Assembly: GCA_035549175.1 (NCBI GenBank) | Contig: DASZRL010000116.1 | Span: forward strand, 1-15,385 | Length of the DNA: 15,385 bases | Reading direction: 5' to 3' | DNA from: DASTSN01 sp035549175 | GTDB lineage: Bacteria > Bacteroidota > Bacteroidia > Chitinophagales > Chitinophagaceae | Shown: piece by piece, positions 1 to 5,902 of the stretch | Layout: each line of letters starts with the position of its first letter | How positions within the stretch are numbered: the first letter of the stretch is position 1 | Made by a program: the position numbers and the translations under genes | The notes under the pieces: generated by a model | The model's input: only the letters and a program-made list of their open reading frames with translations | Database searches by the model: none | Told to the model about the DNA's origin: nothing

Positions 1-153
1 GTATTTGGGGTTGTCGGTCGGAATCGCCTTGACAAAATCATAGCTGAGCTGGACACGGACCGCCCAGCTGGCCATCAGGGCCGTAAAACCAATCAGTACT
101 GTCAGCAGGACGAAACGGAAGTTCAGGACGAAACGGCCCAGGGATCTCCACAT
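1..153 (-). CDS. RND-superfamily (MMPL-like) exporter, N-terminal fragment
   Basis: Only the first 51 residues are present; the gene runs off the left edge. The ATG is at 153-151 and the frame is open to base 1. The peptide begins MWRSLGRFVLNF, has one hydrophobic span at about residues 14-33 (VLLTVLIGFTALMASW), and continues with VQLSYDFVKAIPTDNPKY. From knowledge of the family, a cytoplasmic start, one membrane helix and a periplasmic 'VQLSYDF...PTDNPKY' stretch are typical of the large predicted RND-superfamily exporters of Bacteroidota, which move lipids or other hydrophobic compounds using the proton gradient. The substrate cannot be told from this fragment. It diverges from recO, with 175 bases between the two starts. 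Confidence 0.82.
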   Translation of the reverse strand, partial: MWRSLGRFVLNFRFVLLTVLIGFTALMASWAVRVQLSYDFVKAIPTDNPKY

Positions 154-328
154 AATTTAGATGATTTGCTCTGCCAAAGCGCCCGCCTGCGCGGGCGGCG
201 CCGGAAGGGCAAAGAAACGGAATAATATTCACAACGCTATTGCGGTGAATGCGGTACTTTTGAGCTGCCCGCTGCACCGGGCGATCTCCCAGCCAACCAG
301 TCAACCACCGAATCAAATACCAGGGGCC
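154..328. other. Intergenic region between divergent RND exporter and recO
   Basis: No convincing gene. The recO frame stays open upstream to an ATG at 161, but the peptide it would add is Ala/Pro-rich and unlike any RecO N-terminus. There is a GC-rich hairpin (CGCCCGC at 180-186, loop ctgc, GCGGGCG at 191-197) without a T tract. A perfect TAnnTTTG match, TACTTTTG, lies at 255-262, about 66 bases before the recO start. No well-spaced -33 TTG accompanies it. Confidence 0.5.
255..262 (+). promoter_or_regulatory. Candidate Bacteroidota -7 element for recO
   Basis: TACTTTTG fits the TAnnTTTG -7 consensus exactly. The nearest upstream TTG (240-242) leaves a 12-base gap, too short for the usual spacing of about 20, so the promoter is only tentative. 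Confidence 0.3.
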
Positions 329-1075
329 GTGCCGGAAAAACTCCATAAAACCCGGGGACTTGTGCTGCGCACCGTGAAGTACGGCGAGACCAGCCTGATC
401 GTGACGATCTTTACCGAACTGTTCGGCCTGCAGTCCTACCTGGTAAACGGCGTAAGGACCTCCGGCCGCAAGGGAAGCGGCCGGGCCAACCTGTTTCAGC
501 CCGGCGCCATCCTGGACCTGGTAGTGTACCATAATGAACTGGTCAATCTCCAGCGGATCCGGGAGTTCCGGTGGGGGTACCTGTACGAGCGGGTGCTGAC
601 CGATATCACCCGCAATGCGGTGGCGTTGTACCTGGTGGAACTGCTGACCCGGTGCCTCAGGCAACCGGAGGCCAATCCTGACCTGTACCATTTTGCCGAA
701 GACGCCCTGCTTCACCTGGACCGGAGCCCGGATGCCGTGGCGGCCAACTTTCCACTGTTCTTCGCGCTGCAGCTGGCCGGTTTTTTCGGATTCCGGATCA
801 GTGACGGCTACAGCCCGCGAACACCCTTCCTGGACCTGCTGGAAGGGCAATACGTGGCAGAACGCCCCCACTACCCGCATTACCTCGAGGAAAACCTGGC
901 CCAGGTGACCGCCGAGCTGCTGAAGGTCATGCAGCCCGACGAACTGGCCCAGATCCGGCTGCACCATGGCCAGCGCCGCGCCCTGCTCCAGGCATACGAG
1001 ACCTATTACGCCCTGCACCTGCAGGACTTTGGCAGCCTGAAATCCTGGCCGGTCCTTTCCGTGATCTTACAATAG
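329..1075 (+). CDS. recO: DNA repair protein RecO
   Basis: RecO works with RecR (and RecF) to load RecA onto SSB-coated single-stranded DNA in gap repair, and it anneals complementary strands. The protein is 248 aa, normal for Bacteroidota RecO. The N-terminal OB-fold signature KTRGLVLRTVKYGETSLIVT is clear, followed by 'YLVNGVRTS' and a helical C-terminal domain with LFFALQLAGFFGF. No zinc-binding cysteine cluster is visible, unlike Deinococcus RecO. I chose the GTG at 329 because family homology begins just after it (PEKLHKTRG) and an AGGGG precedes it at 322-326; the upstream ATG at 161 would add 56 unrelated residues. The gene is convergent with the amidohydrolase, and the two stop regions overlap by 9 bases (1067-1075). 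Identity is firm; the exact start is less so. Confidence 0.9.
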   Translation: MPEKLHKTRGLVLRTVKYGETSLIVTIFTELFGLQSYLVNGVRTSGRKGSGRANLFQPGAILDLVVYHNELVNLQRIREFRWGYLYERVLTDITRNAVALYLVELLTRCLRQPEANPDLYHFAEDALLHLDRSPDAVAANFPLFFALQLAGFFGFRISDGYSPRTPFLDLLEGQYVAERPHYPHYLEENLAQVTAELLKVMQPDELAQIRLHHGQRRALLQAYETYYALHLQDFGSLKSWPVLSVILQ

Positions 1076-2245
1076 CCGCTGGGAGGCGGAAAAATCGGGT
1101 TCGATGCGCACCACGCCGGGTGTCTTGCCCGGTTCAAAGCTCCCCAGCTGGTCTTCCCAGCGCAGCGCGCGTGCGCCTTCCAGCGTTGCCATGCGCAGCC
1201 ACACAGCCGTTTCCACCCCGGGGAATGCCTCTACCAGGGCCCGGATCTCGCGGGCGACGCTGAGCTGCCAGTTGCTGCTGTAACTGTCCGTGCCCAGCAC
1301 GGTCCGGCAGCCGAGCCGCAAAAACTGCCCGACGTCGGGCAGCCGGTTCTCGATATACCGGTTGGCGTTGGGGCAAAAGCAGTAGACCAGCTGCAGGCCG
1401 GTCTGCGCGGCGTACTCGGCGGCAAAGAGGATATCCTCTTGCGGCATGTAGGTATTGTGAACCAGCAGCAAGGTCTGCCCGTTGGTGAAGTGCGGCAGTA
1501 CGGAGCGCAGGCTGCTGCGCCCGGTGACCGGGAAGGGGGAATGGTCCAGCCCGAAAATGCGGAATAACCGCAGGTAGTCACCCTGGCCGGTCCGGTAGAG
1601 TTCATCCTCGGCGGGGTGCTCCTGGTTGTGCAGGGAGATTACCTGGCCCGCCGTACCCTCGTTGATCAGCCGGAAGGTAAGCGGGCTGATGCTGTAGGGG
1701 GCATGAGGCACCAGGGAGGTGCGGTGCGGCACGGGCGATCCGGCCAGGCTGTCTTCCAGCTGGCTGGCCACGGCCCGGTAATGCTGCAGGTTCTGCTGCG
1801 CCCGCTCGTCCGTAAAACCGAGCACTTCCACGAAATTCTGCCACCGGATGCGGCTGGCGGCCTTGGTCCGGGCGGTGTCGGCCGTATTACCTATATCTCC
1901 CACGGCGACGATCCCGTTGGCGTACATCTCCTGCTCGGCGCGCCGGATCGCGTCCTGGATGAGGCCGGGGTCAAAATCGCGTTTGGTCACCACCGAACAA
2001 AGGAATTCGATCAGGCCCGTATGGGGCGGGATCACATCCTTCAGGTGGCTCAGTTCCAGGTGGCAGTGGCAGTTCACCAGGCCCGGGGTCAGCAGGCCGG
2101 GGTGGTATTCGACGTCCTCACCCGCTTCGGACTCCGGTACGATGGCCTGGACGCGGCCGGCGGGGTCCGTGATCAGGACGGAATCCGGCTGGCGGAAGGC
2201 ATAGCCGTCGAATAGCCGGTCTGCCCTGAATTTGCGATAGTTCAT
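1067..2245 (-). CDS. Amidohydrolase, SsnA/TrzN/AtzA-type deaminase-like
   Basis: A 392-aa metal-dependent hydrolase of the amidohydrolase superfamily. Visible elements, in order: LLTPGLVNCHCHLELSH with the HxH metal pair (H60, H62); VPHAPYSIS, as in the TRZ/ATZ/SsnA subgroup; SLHNQEHPAEDE with a further His ligand and catalytic Glu (about H206, E209); LLVHNTYM (H263); and LGTDSYSSN with the metal-binding Asp (about D320). The family includes guanine, cytosine, S-adenosylhomocysteine and aminodeoxyfutalosine deaminases. The substrate cannot be read from sequence here, and no menaquinone-pathway gene is nearby. The start is the ATG at 2245; a TTG at 2260 would add five residues. No signal peptide is seen, so the protein is probably cytosolic. 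It diverges from prfA, and its 3' end overlaps that of recO by 9 bases. Confidence 0.85.
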   Translation of the reverse strand: MNYRKFRADRLFDGYAFRQPDSVLITDPAGRVQAIVPESEAGEDVEYHPGLLTPGLVNCHCHLELSHLKDVIPPHTGLIEFLCSVVTKRDFDPGLIQDAIRRAEQEMYANGIVAVGDIGNTADTARTKAASRIRWQNFVEVLGFTDERAQQNLQHYRAVASQLEDSLAGSPVPHRTSLVPHAPYSISPLTFRLINEGTAGQVISLHNQEHPAEDELYRTGQGDYLRLFRIFGLDHSPFPVTGRSSLRSVLPHFTNGQTLLLVHNTYMPQEDILFAAEYAAQTGLQLVYCFCPNANRYIENRLPDVGQFLRLGCRTVLGTDSYSSNWQLSVAREIRALVEAFPGVETAVWLRMATLEGARALRWEDQLGSFEPGKTPGVVRIEPDFSASQRLL

Positions 2246-2250
2246 GCACC

Positions 2251-2281
2251 CAAATTTCAAAATTCAGGTTCCAATCGCCAA
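2251..2281 (-). promoter_or_regulatory. Candidate promoter for the amidohydrolase gene
   Basis: On the minus strand a TTG (2281-2279) is followed after exactly 20 bases by GAAATTTG (2258-2251), one mismatch from TAnnTTTG. Spacing and composition fit the Bacteroidota -33/-7 promoter. The -7 element ends 5 bases before the ATG, so the transcript would be nearly leaderless. It overlaps the opposite-strand promoter region of prfA. Confidence 0.42.
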
Positions 2282-2286
2282 ATCAT

Positions 2287-2294
2287 TAATTTTG
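2287..2294 (+). promoter_or_regulatory. Candidate -7 element for prfA
   Basis: TAATTTTG matches TAnnTTTG exactly and lies 19 bases before the prfA ATG. No TTG is found about 20 bases upstream, so the -33 part is weak. A GGAGA at 2301-2305 may help ribosome binding. Confidence 0.4.
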
Positions 2295-2313
2295 CGGCCC
2301 GGAGAACGTGAAT

Positions 2314-3378
2314 ATGCTCGACAAATTGGCAGCCATCGAGGCGCGGTTCGACCAGTTGGGGGTAGCCCTGACCAACCCGGCCATCGTGAACGACAACAAG
2401 CAGTTCGCTGCCACCAGCAAGGAATACCGCAGCCTGGAAAAGATCGTCCAGGCCTCCCGGGACTACCGCAAACTGCTGGAGGACGAGGCGTTTTACCGTG
2501 AAACCCTGGGCGGGGAGGACGAAGAGCTCCGGGACCTGGCCAAGATGGAACTGCCGGCGCTGGAGGAGCGAAAAAAGGACCTGGAAGCCCAGATACGCCA
2601 GCTGCTGATCCCCAAGGATCCCCAGGATGAAAAGAATGCCATTATTGAAATCCGCGCCGGAACCGGGGGGGATGAAGCCAGCCTGTTCGCGGGCGACCTG
2701 CTGCGGATGTATACCAAATACTGCGAGAAGAAAGGCTGGAAGACCGCACTGCTCAGCGAAAGCGAGGGAACGGTCGGCGGATACAAGGAAGTGCAGCTGG
2801 AAGTGACCGGGGAGGACGTTTACGGGATCCTCAAGTTCGAAAGCGGCGTGCACCGCGTCCAGCGGGTCCCTGCCACGGAGGCCAGCGGACGGGTCCACAC
2901 CTCGGCCGCCACGGTGGCCGTCATGCCGGAAGCCGAAGAGGTGGACTTTGAACTCAAGGAAAGCGATGTCAAAATGGAAACTGCCCGCAGCGGCGGCGCC
3001 GGCGGCCAGAACGTCAACAAGGTGGAGACCAAGGTCATGCTGACCCACATTCCCACCGGCACCGTCGTCATCTGCCAGACGGAACGCACCCAGCTGGGCA
3101 ACCGCGAGAAAGCCATGCAGATGCTGCGGACCAAGCTCTACGAGGAGCAGGTACGCAAGCAGGAAGAGGAAATTGCCCGCCACCGCAAGAGCCTGGTCAG
3201 CAGCGGGGACCGCAGCGCCAAGATCCGCACCTATAATTTTCCCCAGGGCCGCGTGACCGATCATCGCATCGGCCTGACCCTTTACAACCTGGATGAGGTC
3301 CTCAACGGTAACCTGCAGGAACTCATCGACGCCCTGCAGTTCGCGGAGAACTCCGAGAAAATGGCCAAGCAGAACTAG
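2314..3378 (+). CDS. prfA: Peptide chain release factor 1
   Basis: RF1 reads UAA and UAG in the ribosomal A site and triggers release of the finished peptide. The protein is 354 aa, typical for the family. Domain 1 is helical and charged (residues 1 to about 100). The stop-codon recognition motif is PAT (about residues 186-188, in VQRVPATEASG), which marks RF1 rather than RF2, where SPF would stand. The catalytic GGQ lies at about 230-232 in SGGAGGQNVNK; its Gln is normally methylated by PrmC. The C-terminal region DHRIGLTLYNLDEVLNG is also characteristic. I prefer the ATG at 2314 (MLDKLAAIEARF) to the GTG at 2308. The gene is convergent with purU, with only 23 bases between the stops and no obvious terminator there. 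Confidence 0.97.
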   Translation: MLDKLAAIEARFDQLGVALTNPAIVNDNKQFAATSKEYRSLEKIVQASRDYRKLLEDEAFYRETLGGEDEELRDLAKMELPALEERKKDLEAQIRQLLIPKDPQDEKNAIIEIRAGTGGDEASLFAGDLLRMYTKYCEKKGWKTALLSESEGTVGGYKEVQLEVTGEDVYGILKFESGVHRVQRVPATEASGRVHTSAATVAVMPEAEEVDFELKESDVKMETARSGGAGGQNVNKVETKVMLTHIPTGTVVICQTERTQLGNREKAMQMLRTKLYEEQVRKQEEEIARHRKSLVSSGDRSAKIRTYNFPQGRVTDHRIGLTLYNLDEVLNGNLQELIDALQFAENSEKMAKQN

Positions 3379-3401
3379 GCCCGCCCGACCTGCCGGGTCT
3401 C

Positions 3402-4229
3402 CTATTCAAACACGATGGTTTTGTTGCGGTGCACCAGCACCCGGTCCTCGAAGACCAGCTGCATGGCCCTGGCCAGTACCGCGGTTTCGACCTCCTTGCC
3501 GGCCCGGACCATGTCCTCGACGCGGTGACGGTGGGTGACCGGGATGATCTGCTGGGCGATAATGGGGCCTTCATCCAGGTCATCGGTGACAAAATGGGAG
3601 GTGGCCCCGATCAGCTTCACTCCCCGCGCAAAGGCCTGGCGGTAGGGTTGGGCGCCGGCGAAGGCAGGCAGGAAGGAGTGATGGATATTGATGATCCGGT
3701 GCCGGTATTGTGCCACGAAGGCCGGGGAGAGGATCCGCATGAATTTGGCGAGGACCAGGAAATCCGGCTGGTAGGGCGCCAGGCCGTCCAGCAGGGCGCT
3801 CTCGAATGCCTCGCGCGGACGACCCTCATGCGGAACATGGAGGAAGGGCACCTCGAAGCGGCGGCACAGGTCCCCGAGGTCCGGATGGTTGCCCAGTACG
3901 CATGCCAGCCGGGCTCCCAGCGTACCGAACTGGTGGCGCAGCAGGATGTCTCCCAGGCAGTGGTATTCGCGGGTGACCAGCACCGCGAGCCGTTTTTCAG
4001 GCAGGGGGTTAATCTGCAGGCTGGCCTCCGGCGGAAGGGCCGCGCGGAGCTCCTGCTGCCAACCTTCATGGAGGGCCAGCCCTTCGGCCTCGATGCGGGA
4101 GAAGAACCGGTTGTCTTCCTTTTCCACGTGTTCCCGCATAGAGACGATATTCAGGCCGGCCCGGGCCAGGATGCTGCTGATGGAGGCCACCAGGCCAACC
4201 TGGTCCCTGCATTGAATGACAATAATCAT
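3402..4229 (-). CDS. purU: Formyltetrahydrofolate deformylase
   Basis: Hydrolyses 10-formyl-tetrahydrofolate to tetrahydrofolate and formate, balancing one-carbon pools and supplying formate to PurT where that enzyme exists. The 275-aa protein has an N-terminal ACT domain (about 1-75; IIVIQCRDQVGLVASISSIL), then a formyl-transferase fold. The catalytic Asn-His-Asp set is visible: N181 and H183 in IINIHHSFLPAF and D219 in DDLDEGPII. The ACT domain plus the doubled His of NIHHSFLP separates it from Fmt and PurN, which lack the ACT domain. The ATG at 4229 is the natural start. The gene is convergent with prfA and diverges from the DUF937-like gene. gcvH, another one-carbon gene, lies about 3 kb away but is not in the same transcription unit. 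Confidence 0.95.
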   Translation of the reverse strand: MIIVIQCRDQVGLVASISSILARAGLNIVSMREHVEKEDNRFFSRIEAEGLALHEGWQQELRAALPPEASLQINPLPEKRLAVLVTREYHCLGDILLRHQFGTLGARLACVLGNHPDLGDLCRRFEVPFLHVPHEGRPREAFESALLDGLAPYQPDFLVLAKFMRILSPAFVAQYRHRIINIHHSFLPAFAGAQPYRQAFARGVKLIGATSHFVTDDLDEGPIIAQQIIPVTHRHRVEDMVRAGKEVETAVLARAMQLVFEDRVLVHRNKTIVFE

Positions 4230-4357
4230 GGGTCGATCGGGGGCATACTAGGTAAGCCCGCGGGTAAATATCCGAAATTCCGGCGGGTGGATCCATCCGG
4301 GATTGCCCCGGTTGGTATGGCCGCAGGTACCTTCCCGGAAACCGGCGGCCGCGTTTG

Positions 4358-4381
4358 ACCCGAATCCCGTAAATTTCGGGT
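4358..4381. repeat. Inverted repeat upstream of the DUF937-like gene
   Basis: ACCCGAA (4358-4364) and TTCGGGT (4375-4381) are perfect 7-base arms around a 10-base centre. The centre and right arm include TAAATTTC (4370-4377), one mismatch from the -7 consensus, and the repeat ends 18 bases before the ATG. It could be an operator over a promoter or a leader hairpin. No T tract follows, so a terminator is unlikely. Confidence 0.4.
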
Positions 4382-4399
4382 ATTAAAATATTGACAGGT

Positions 4400-4957
4400 A
4401 TGCTAGAAAATCTGATTGACCTGGTCCGCCAGCACGCCGGTGAGGCGATTGTGAACAATCCCGCGATCCCCAATGACCGTAATGAAGAAGCGATCCGGGA
4501 GGCTTCCGGGTCTATTACCGGGGGGCTTCAGAACCTGCTGTCCCAGGGCGGGCTGCAGGATGTGCTGAAACTGTTCAGCGGAAATACCGATGTCGCCGCC
4601 AGCGGGGTGACCCAGCAGGTATCCGGCGGCTTCATCCAGACCTTGATGAGCAAGTTCGGCCTCGACCAGCAGACGGCCGGGCAGGTGGCCGGCCAGGTGG
4701 TGCCCAGGGTCATGACCGACCTGGTTAACAAAACCAATGACCCGGCTGAAAAGGGTTTTGACATCCAGGGCCTTTTCAATCACCTGAGCGGCGGCTCCAC
4801 CGGCAGCCTGGATATGCAGGGCCTGCTGAACAAGGTGAAGGGCGGCCTGGACCTCAACGGGGACGGTCAAACCGACCTGCAGGACCTGAAGGCGGCCTTC
4901 CAGGGCCAGGCCGGGGGCGGGGGATTGATGGACAAGATCAAGGGCATATTCGGGTAA
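4400..4957 (+). CDS. DUF937/YidB-like small protein with an EF-hand-like loop
   Basis: A 185-aa protein rich in Gly, Gln and Asp, beginning MLENLIDLVRQHAGEAIVNN. It shows short amphipathic helices separated by Gly turns (ITGGLQNLLSQGGLQDVLKL, SGGFIQTLMSKFGLD) and ends LMDKIKGIFG. This resembles the DUF937/YidB group, whose role is unknown; I assign no function. Near the C-terminus (about residues 151-162) lies DLNGDGQTDLQD, with Asp, Asn, Asp, Gly and a final Asp at the positions expected of an EF-hand or dockerin-type calcium loop. No signal peptide or membrane span is visible. The ATG at 4400 is preferred to the TTG at 4391. The gene stands alone, divergent from purU, and is followed by a long non-coding stretch. 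Confidence 0.7.
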   Translation: MLENLIDLVRQHAGEAIVNNPAIPNDRNEEAIREASGSITGGLQNLLSQGGLQDVLKLFSGNTDVAASGVTQQVSGGFIQTLMSKFGLDQQTAGQVAGQVVPRVMTDLVNKTNDPAEKGFDIQGLFNHLSGGSTGSLDMQGLLNKVKGGLDLNGDGQTDLQDLKAAFQGQAGGGGLMDKIKGIFG

Positions 4958-4971
4958 TCCGCCGTACTGCC

Positions 4972-4992
4972 AAAAAAAGCCTTGCGGGGGCT
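4972..4992 (-). terminator. Weak candidate terminator for leftward transcription from vanZ
   Basis: Read on the minus strand, AGCC-CCCGCAA-GGCT is followed by a run of seven T. The stem is only four base pairs, so this is a weak call. It would sit about 340 bases past the vanZ stop. Confidence 0.22.
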
Positions 4993-5261
4993 GGCAGGCT
5001 GCCAGATAAGGCCAACCCGGCAGGTTTTCCGCCTTCCCGGAGGGACCCGGGGAAGGGGCCCCGGGGAGGCAGGCGGGCCTTCTGGCACGCTATTGGTACC
5101 TTACCTGGTTGAACGGCACCCCCTTACGGGAGGGCACCGGGCTCTTTGTCTGTTGCAAATTATGGTTTCGTTAAAGCCAGGGCCTTTAGAAATTCGTTAA
5201 CACCGTTGCGTATACTATTGGCAGTAAATTTGCGTTATACAATTCAGTTCTTACTTACACA

Positions 5262-5294
5262 AAGCAGTCAATTTTCTCATAAGCAGTTAGTTTT
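5262..5294 (+). repeat. Tandem direct repeat AAGCAGTyArTTTT
   Basis: AAGCAGTCAATTTT at 5262-5275 and AAGCAGTTAGTTTT at 5281-5294 match at 12 of 14 positions, with starts 19 bases apart. They lie just upstream of the terminator in the candidate small RNA and could be two pairing seeds in RNA or two protein sites in DNA. Confidence 0.5.
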
Positions 5295-5300
5295 GGTTGC

Positions 5301-5332
5301 GACCCCTGTTTCTACAGGGGTCTATTTTTTTT
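5301..5332 (+). terminator. Strong intrinsic terminator
   Basis: GACCCCTG (5301-5308), a six-base loop TTTCTA and CAGGGGTC (5315-5322) form a perfect 8-bp stem, followed by TA and eight T (5325-5332). The T tract is on the plus strand only, so it stops rightward transcription just before the convergent vanZ gene, whose stop codon overlaps the end of the T tract. Confidence 0.88.
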
Positions 5333-5744
5333 ATGCCGGTCGCCGCTTCAGGTATGCACGCCGGCTGTACCACCATCCCGCCAGGCAGCCTACGGCATCC
5401 GCGGCCATATCACTCAGGTCAAAGGAACGGTTCGGAATAAAATAGCGCTGTACGAACTCCATACCCACGCCATATCCCAGCCAGATCAGGGCCAGCCAGC
5501 CAAAGGCCCGGCGAAGCCGCGCGATGTCGCGGGTACGGCGCTGTATGCCCAGGCACCAGAGCCATACCATGCCGGCGAACATCCCGATATGAACGAACTT
5601 GTCAAAATGGATGGCTTCCAGCCAGCCCGCCTTCGGGAGATCCGAGCCCGGAAGGGTAAGCAGGATCGTGGAAAGGATGAACCAGAGTATGGCGGGCACA
5701 AAACCTTTCAGGACGCTTCGCACGTTTTTCTGCAAGTATAGCAT
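5331..5744 (-). CDS. VanZ-like family membrane protein
   Basis: A 137-aa integral membrane protein with four hydrophobic segments (roughly residues 13-32, 51-68, 80-95 and 115-128). It carries the VanZ-like signatures DKFVHIGMFAGMVWLW and EFVQRYFIPNRSFDLSDMAADAVG. VanZ itself gives low-level teicoplanin resistance, but most family members in Bacteroidota are uncharacterised, so this should not be read as a resistance gene. I take the ATG at 5744 (MLYLQKNVRS); the open frame further upstream encodes a polar stretch that overlaps the leader hairpins and looks non-coding. The gene is last in the run of minus-strand genes, 158 bases after the anti-sigma gene. Confidence 0.85.
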   Translation of the reverse strand: MLYLQKNVRSVLKGFVPAILWFILSTILLTLPGSDLPKAGWLEAIHFDKFVHIGMFAGMVWLWCLGIQRRTRDIARLRRAFGWLALIWLGYGVGMEFVQRYFIPNRSFDLSDMAADAVGCLAGWWYSRRAYLKRRPA

Positions 5745-5792
5745 GCATTTTCCAGATGCGGAATCCCCGGGGCCTGCAGGGCGCCCGGATGC

Positions 5793-5822
5793 ACAAAGAG
5801 CTTCCGGAAGGAAGCCCTTTGT
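5793..5822 (-). promoter_or_regulatory. Long leader hairpin upstream of vanZ
   Basis: On the minus strand ACAAAGGGCTTCC and GGAAGCTCTTTGT form a continuous 13-bp stem (one G-U pair) around a TTCC loop. On the plus strand the same stem has one A-C mismatch and a GGAA loop, so it fits slightly better as minus-strand RNA. It lies 49 bases before the vanZ ATG and has no T tract. It may be a leader structure or a processing or stability element; no known riboswitch is recognised. Confidence 0.4.
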
Positions 5823-5839
5823 TAACCAACTATAGAACC

Positions 5840-5859
5840 AAAACTGCCTGGGCAGTTTT
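5840..5859 (-). terminator. Hairpin after the anti-sigma gene, probable weak terminator
   Basis: AAAACTGC (5840-5847), loop CTGG and GCAGTTTT (5852-5859) are perfect 8-bp arms, 43 bases past the anti-sigma stop. The T tract is only four T long and forms part of the stem. This gives a partial, potentially bidirectional terminator that could separate the sigma/anti-sigma unit from vanZ. Confidence 0.5.
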
Positions 5860-5902
5860 CCTGTGTATCTACGCAAACGGAGGTGGGACGGATTGCCGGC
5901 GG

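Larger units (their letters stand above)
4958..5330. other. Long intergenic region; left half GC-rich, right half AT-rich
   Basis: No protein gene is supported. The left half has GC-rich dyads, for example CTGGCA-ggc-TGCCAG at 4991-5005. From about 5145 the composition turns AT-rich, with a TAnnTTTG match (5225-5232), two copies of AAGCAGTyArTTTT (5262-5275, 5281-5294) and a strong terminator (5301-5332). A small RNA or a long 3' UTR of the upstream gene would explain the right half. Confidence 0.5.
5225..5332 (+). ncRNA. Candidate small RNA or terminated 3' UTR
   Basis: TAAATTTG (5225-5232), an exact -7 match, is followed about 70 bases later by a near-perfect intrinsic terminator. The interval has no credible reading frame and is clearly more AT-rich than the flanking genes. 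The implied transcript (about 5238 to 5325) would be near 90 nt, with an unstructured U-rich 5' part that carries a tandem AAGCAGTyArTTTT repeat 19 bases apart. No plus-strand gene follows, so it is not a leader. Against an independent RNA: the nearest good -33 TTG (5206-5208) leaves a gap of only 16. The alternative is that this is the 3' end of the DUF937-like mRNA. I recognise no known RNA family. Confidence 0.35.

Noticed and set aside
161..328. N-terminal extension of recO from the ATG at 161
   Set aside because: The 56 extra residues are Ala/Pro-rich and unlike RecO; family homology starts right after the GTG at 329.
38..1018. Long minus-strand open frame opposite recO
   Set aside because: Antisense shadow of a GC-rich gene. 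It is low-complexity and Gln/Gly-rich and overlaps recO and the start region of the RND gene.
2257..3264. 335-codon minus-strand open frame opposite prfA
   Set aside because: Mirror frame of a certain gene; the translated sequence shows no family features.
5146..5445. 99-codon frame from a TTG through the strong terminator into vanZ
   Set aside because: It needs a TTG start, crosses the terminator and overlaps vanZ antisense; no protein-like features.
5331..5744. vanZ as a glycopeptide-resistance gene
   Set aside because: Only the VanZ-like fold is supported. No vanHAX genes are nearby, and the family is common in Bacteroidota without a resistance role.
5791..5822. Resemblance to the SRP (4.5S) RNA tip: TCCGGAAGGAAGC occurs on the plus strand
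   Set aside because: The SRP core needs an asymmetric pattern around the GGAA loop (AGG on one side, AGCAG on the other). Here the stem is essentially a perfect palindrome, AGCAG is missing, and no longer SRP-like helix surrounds it.
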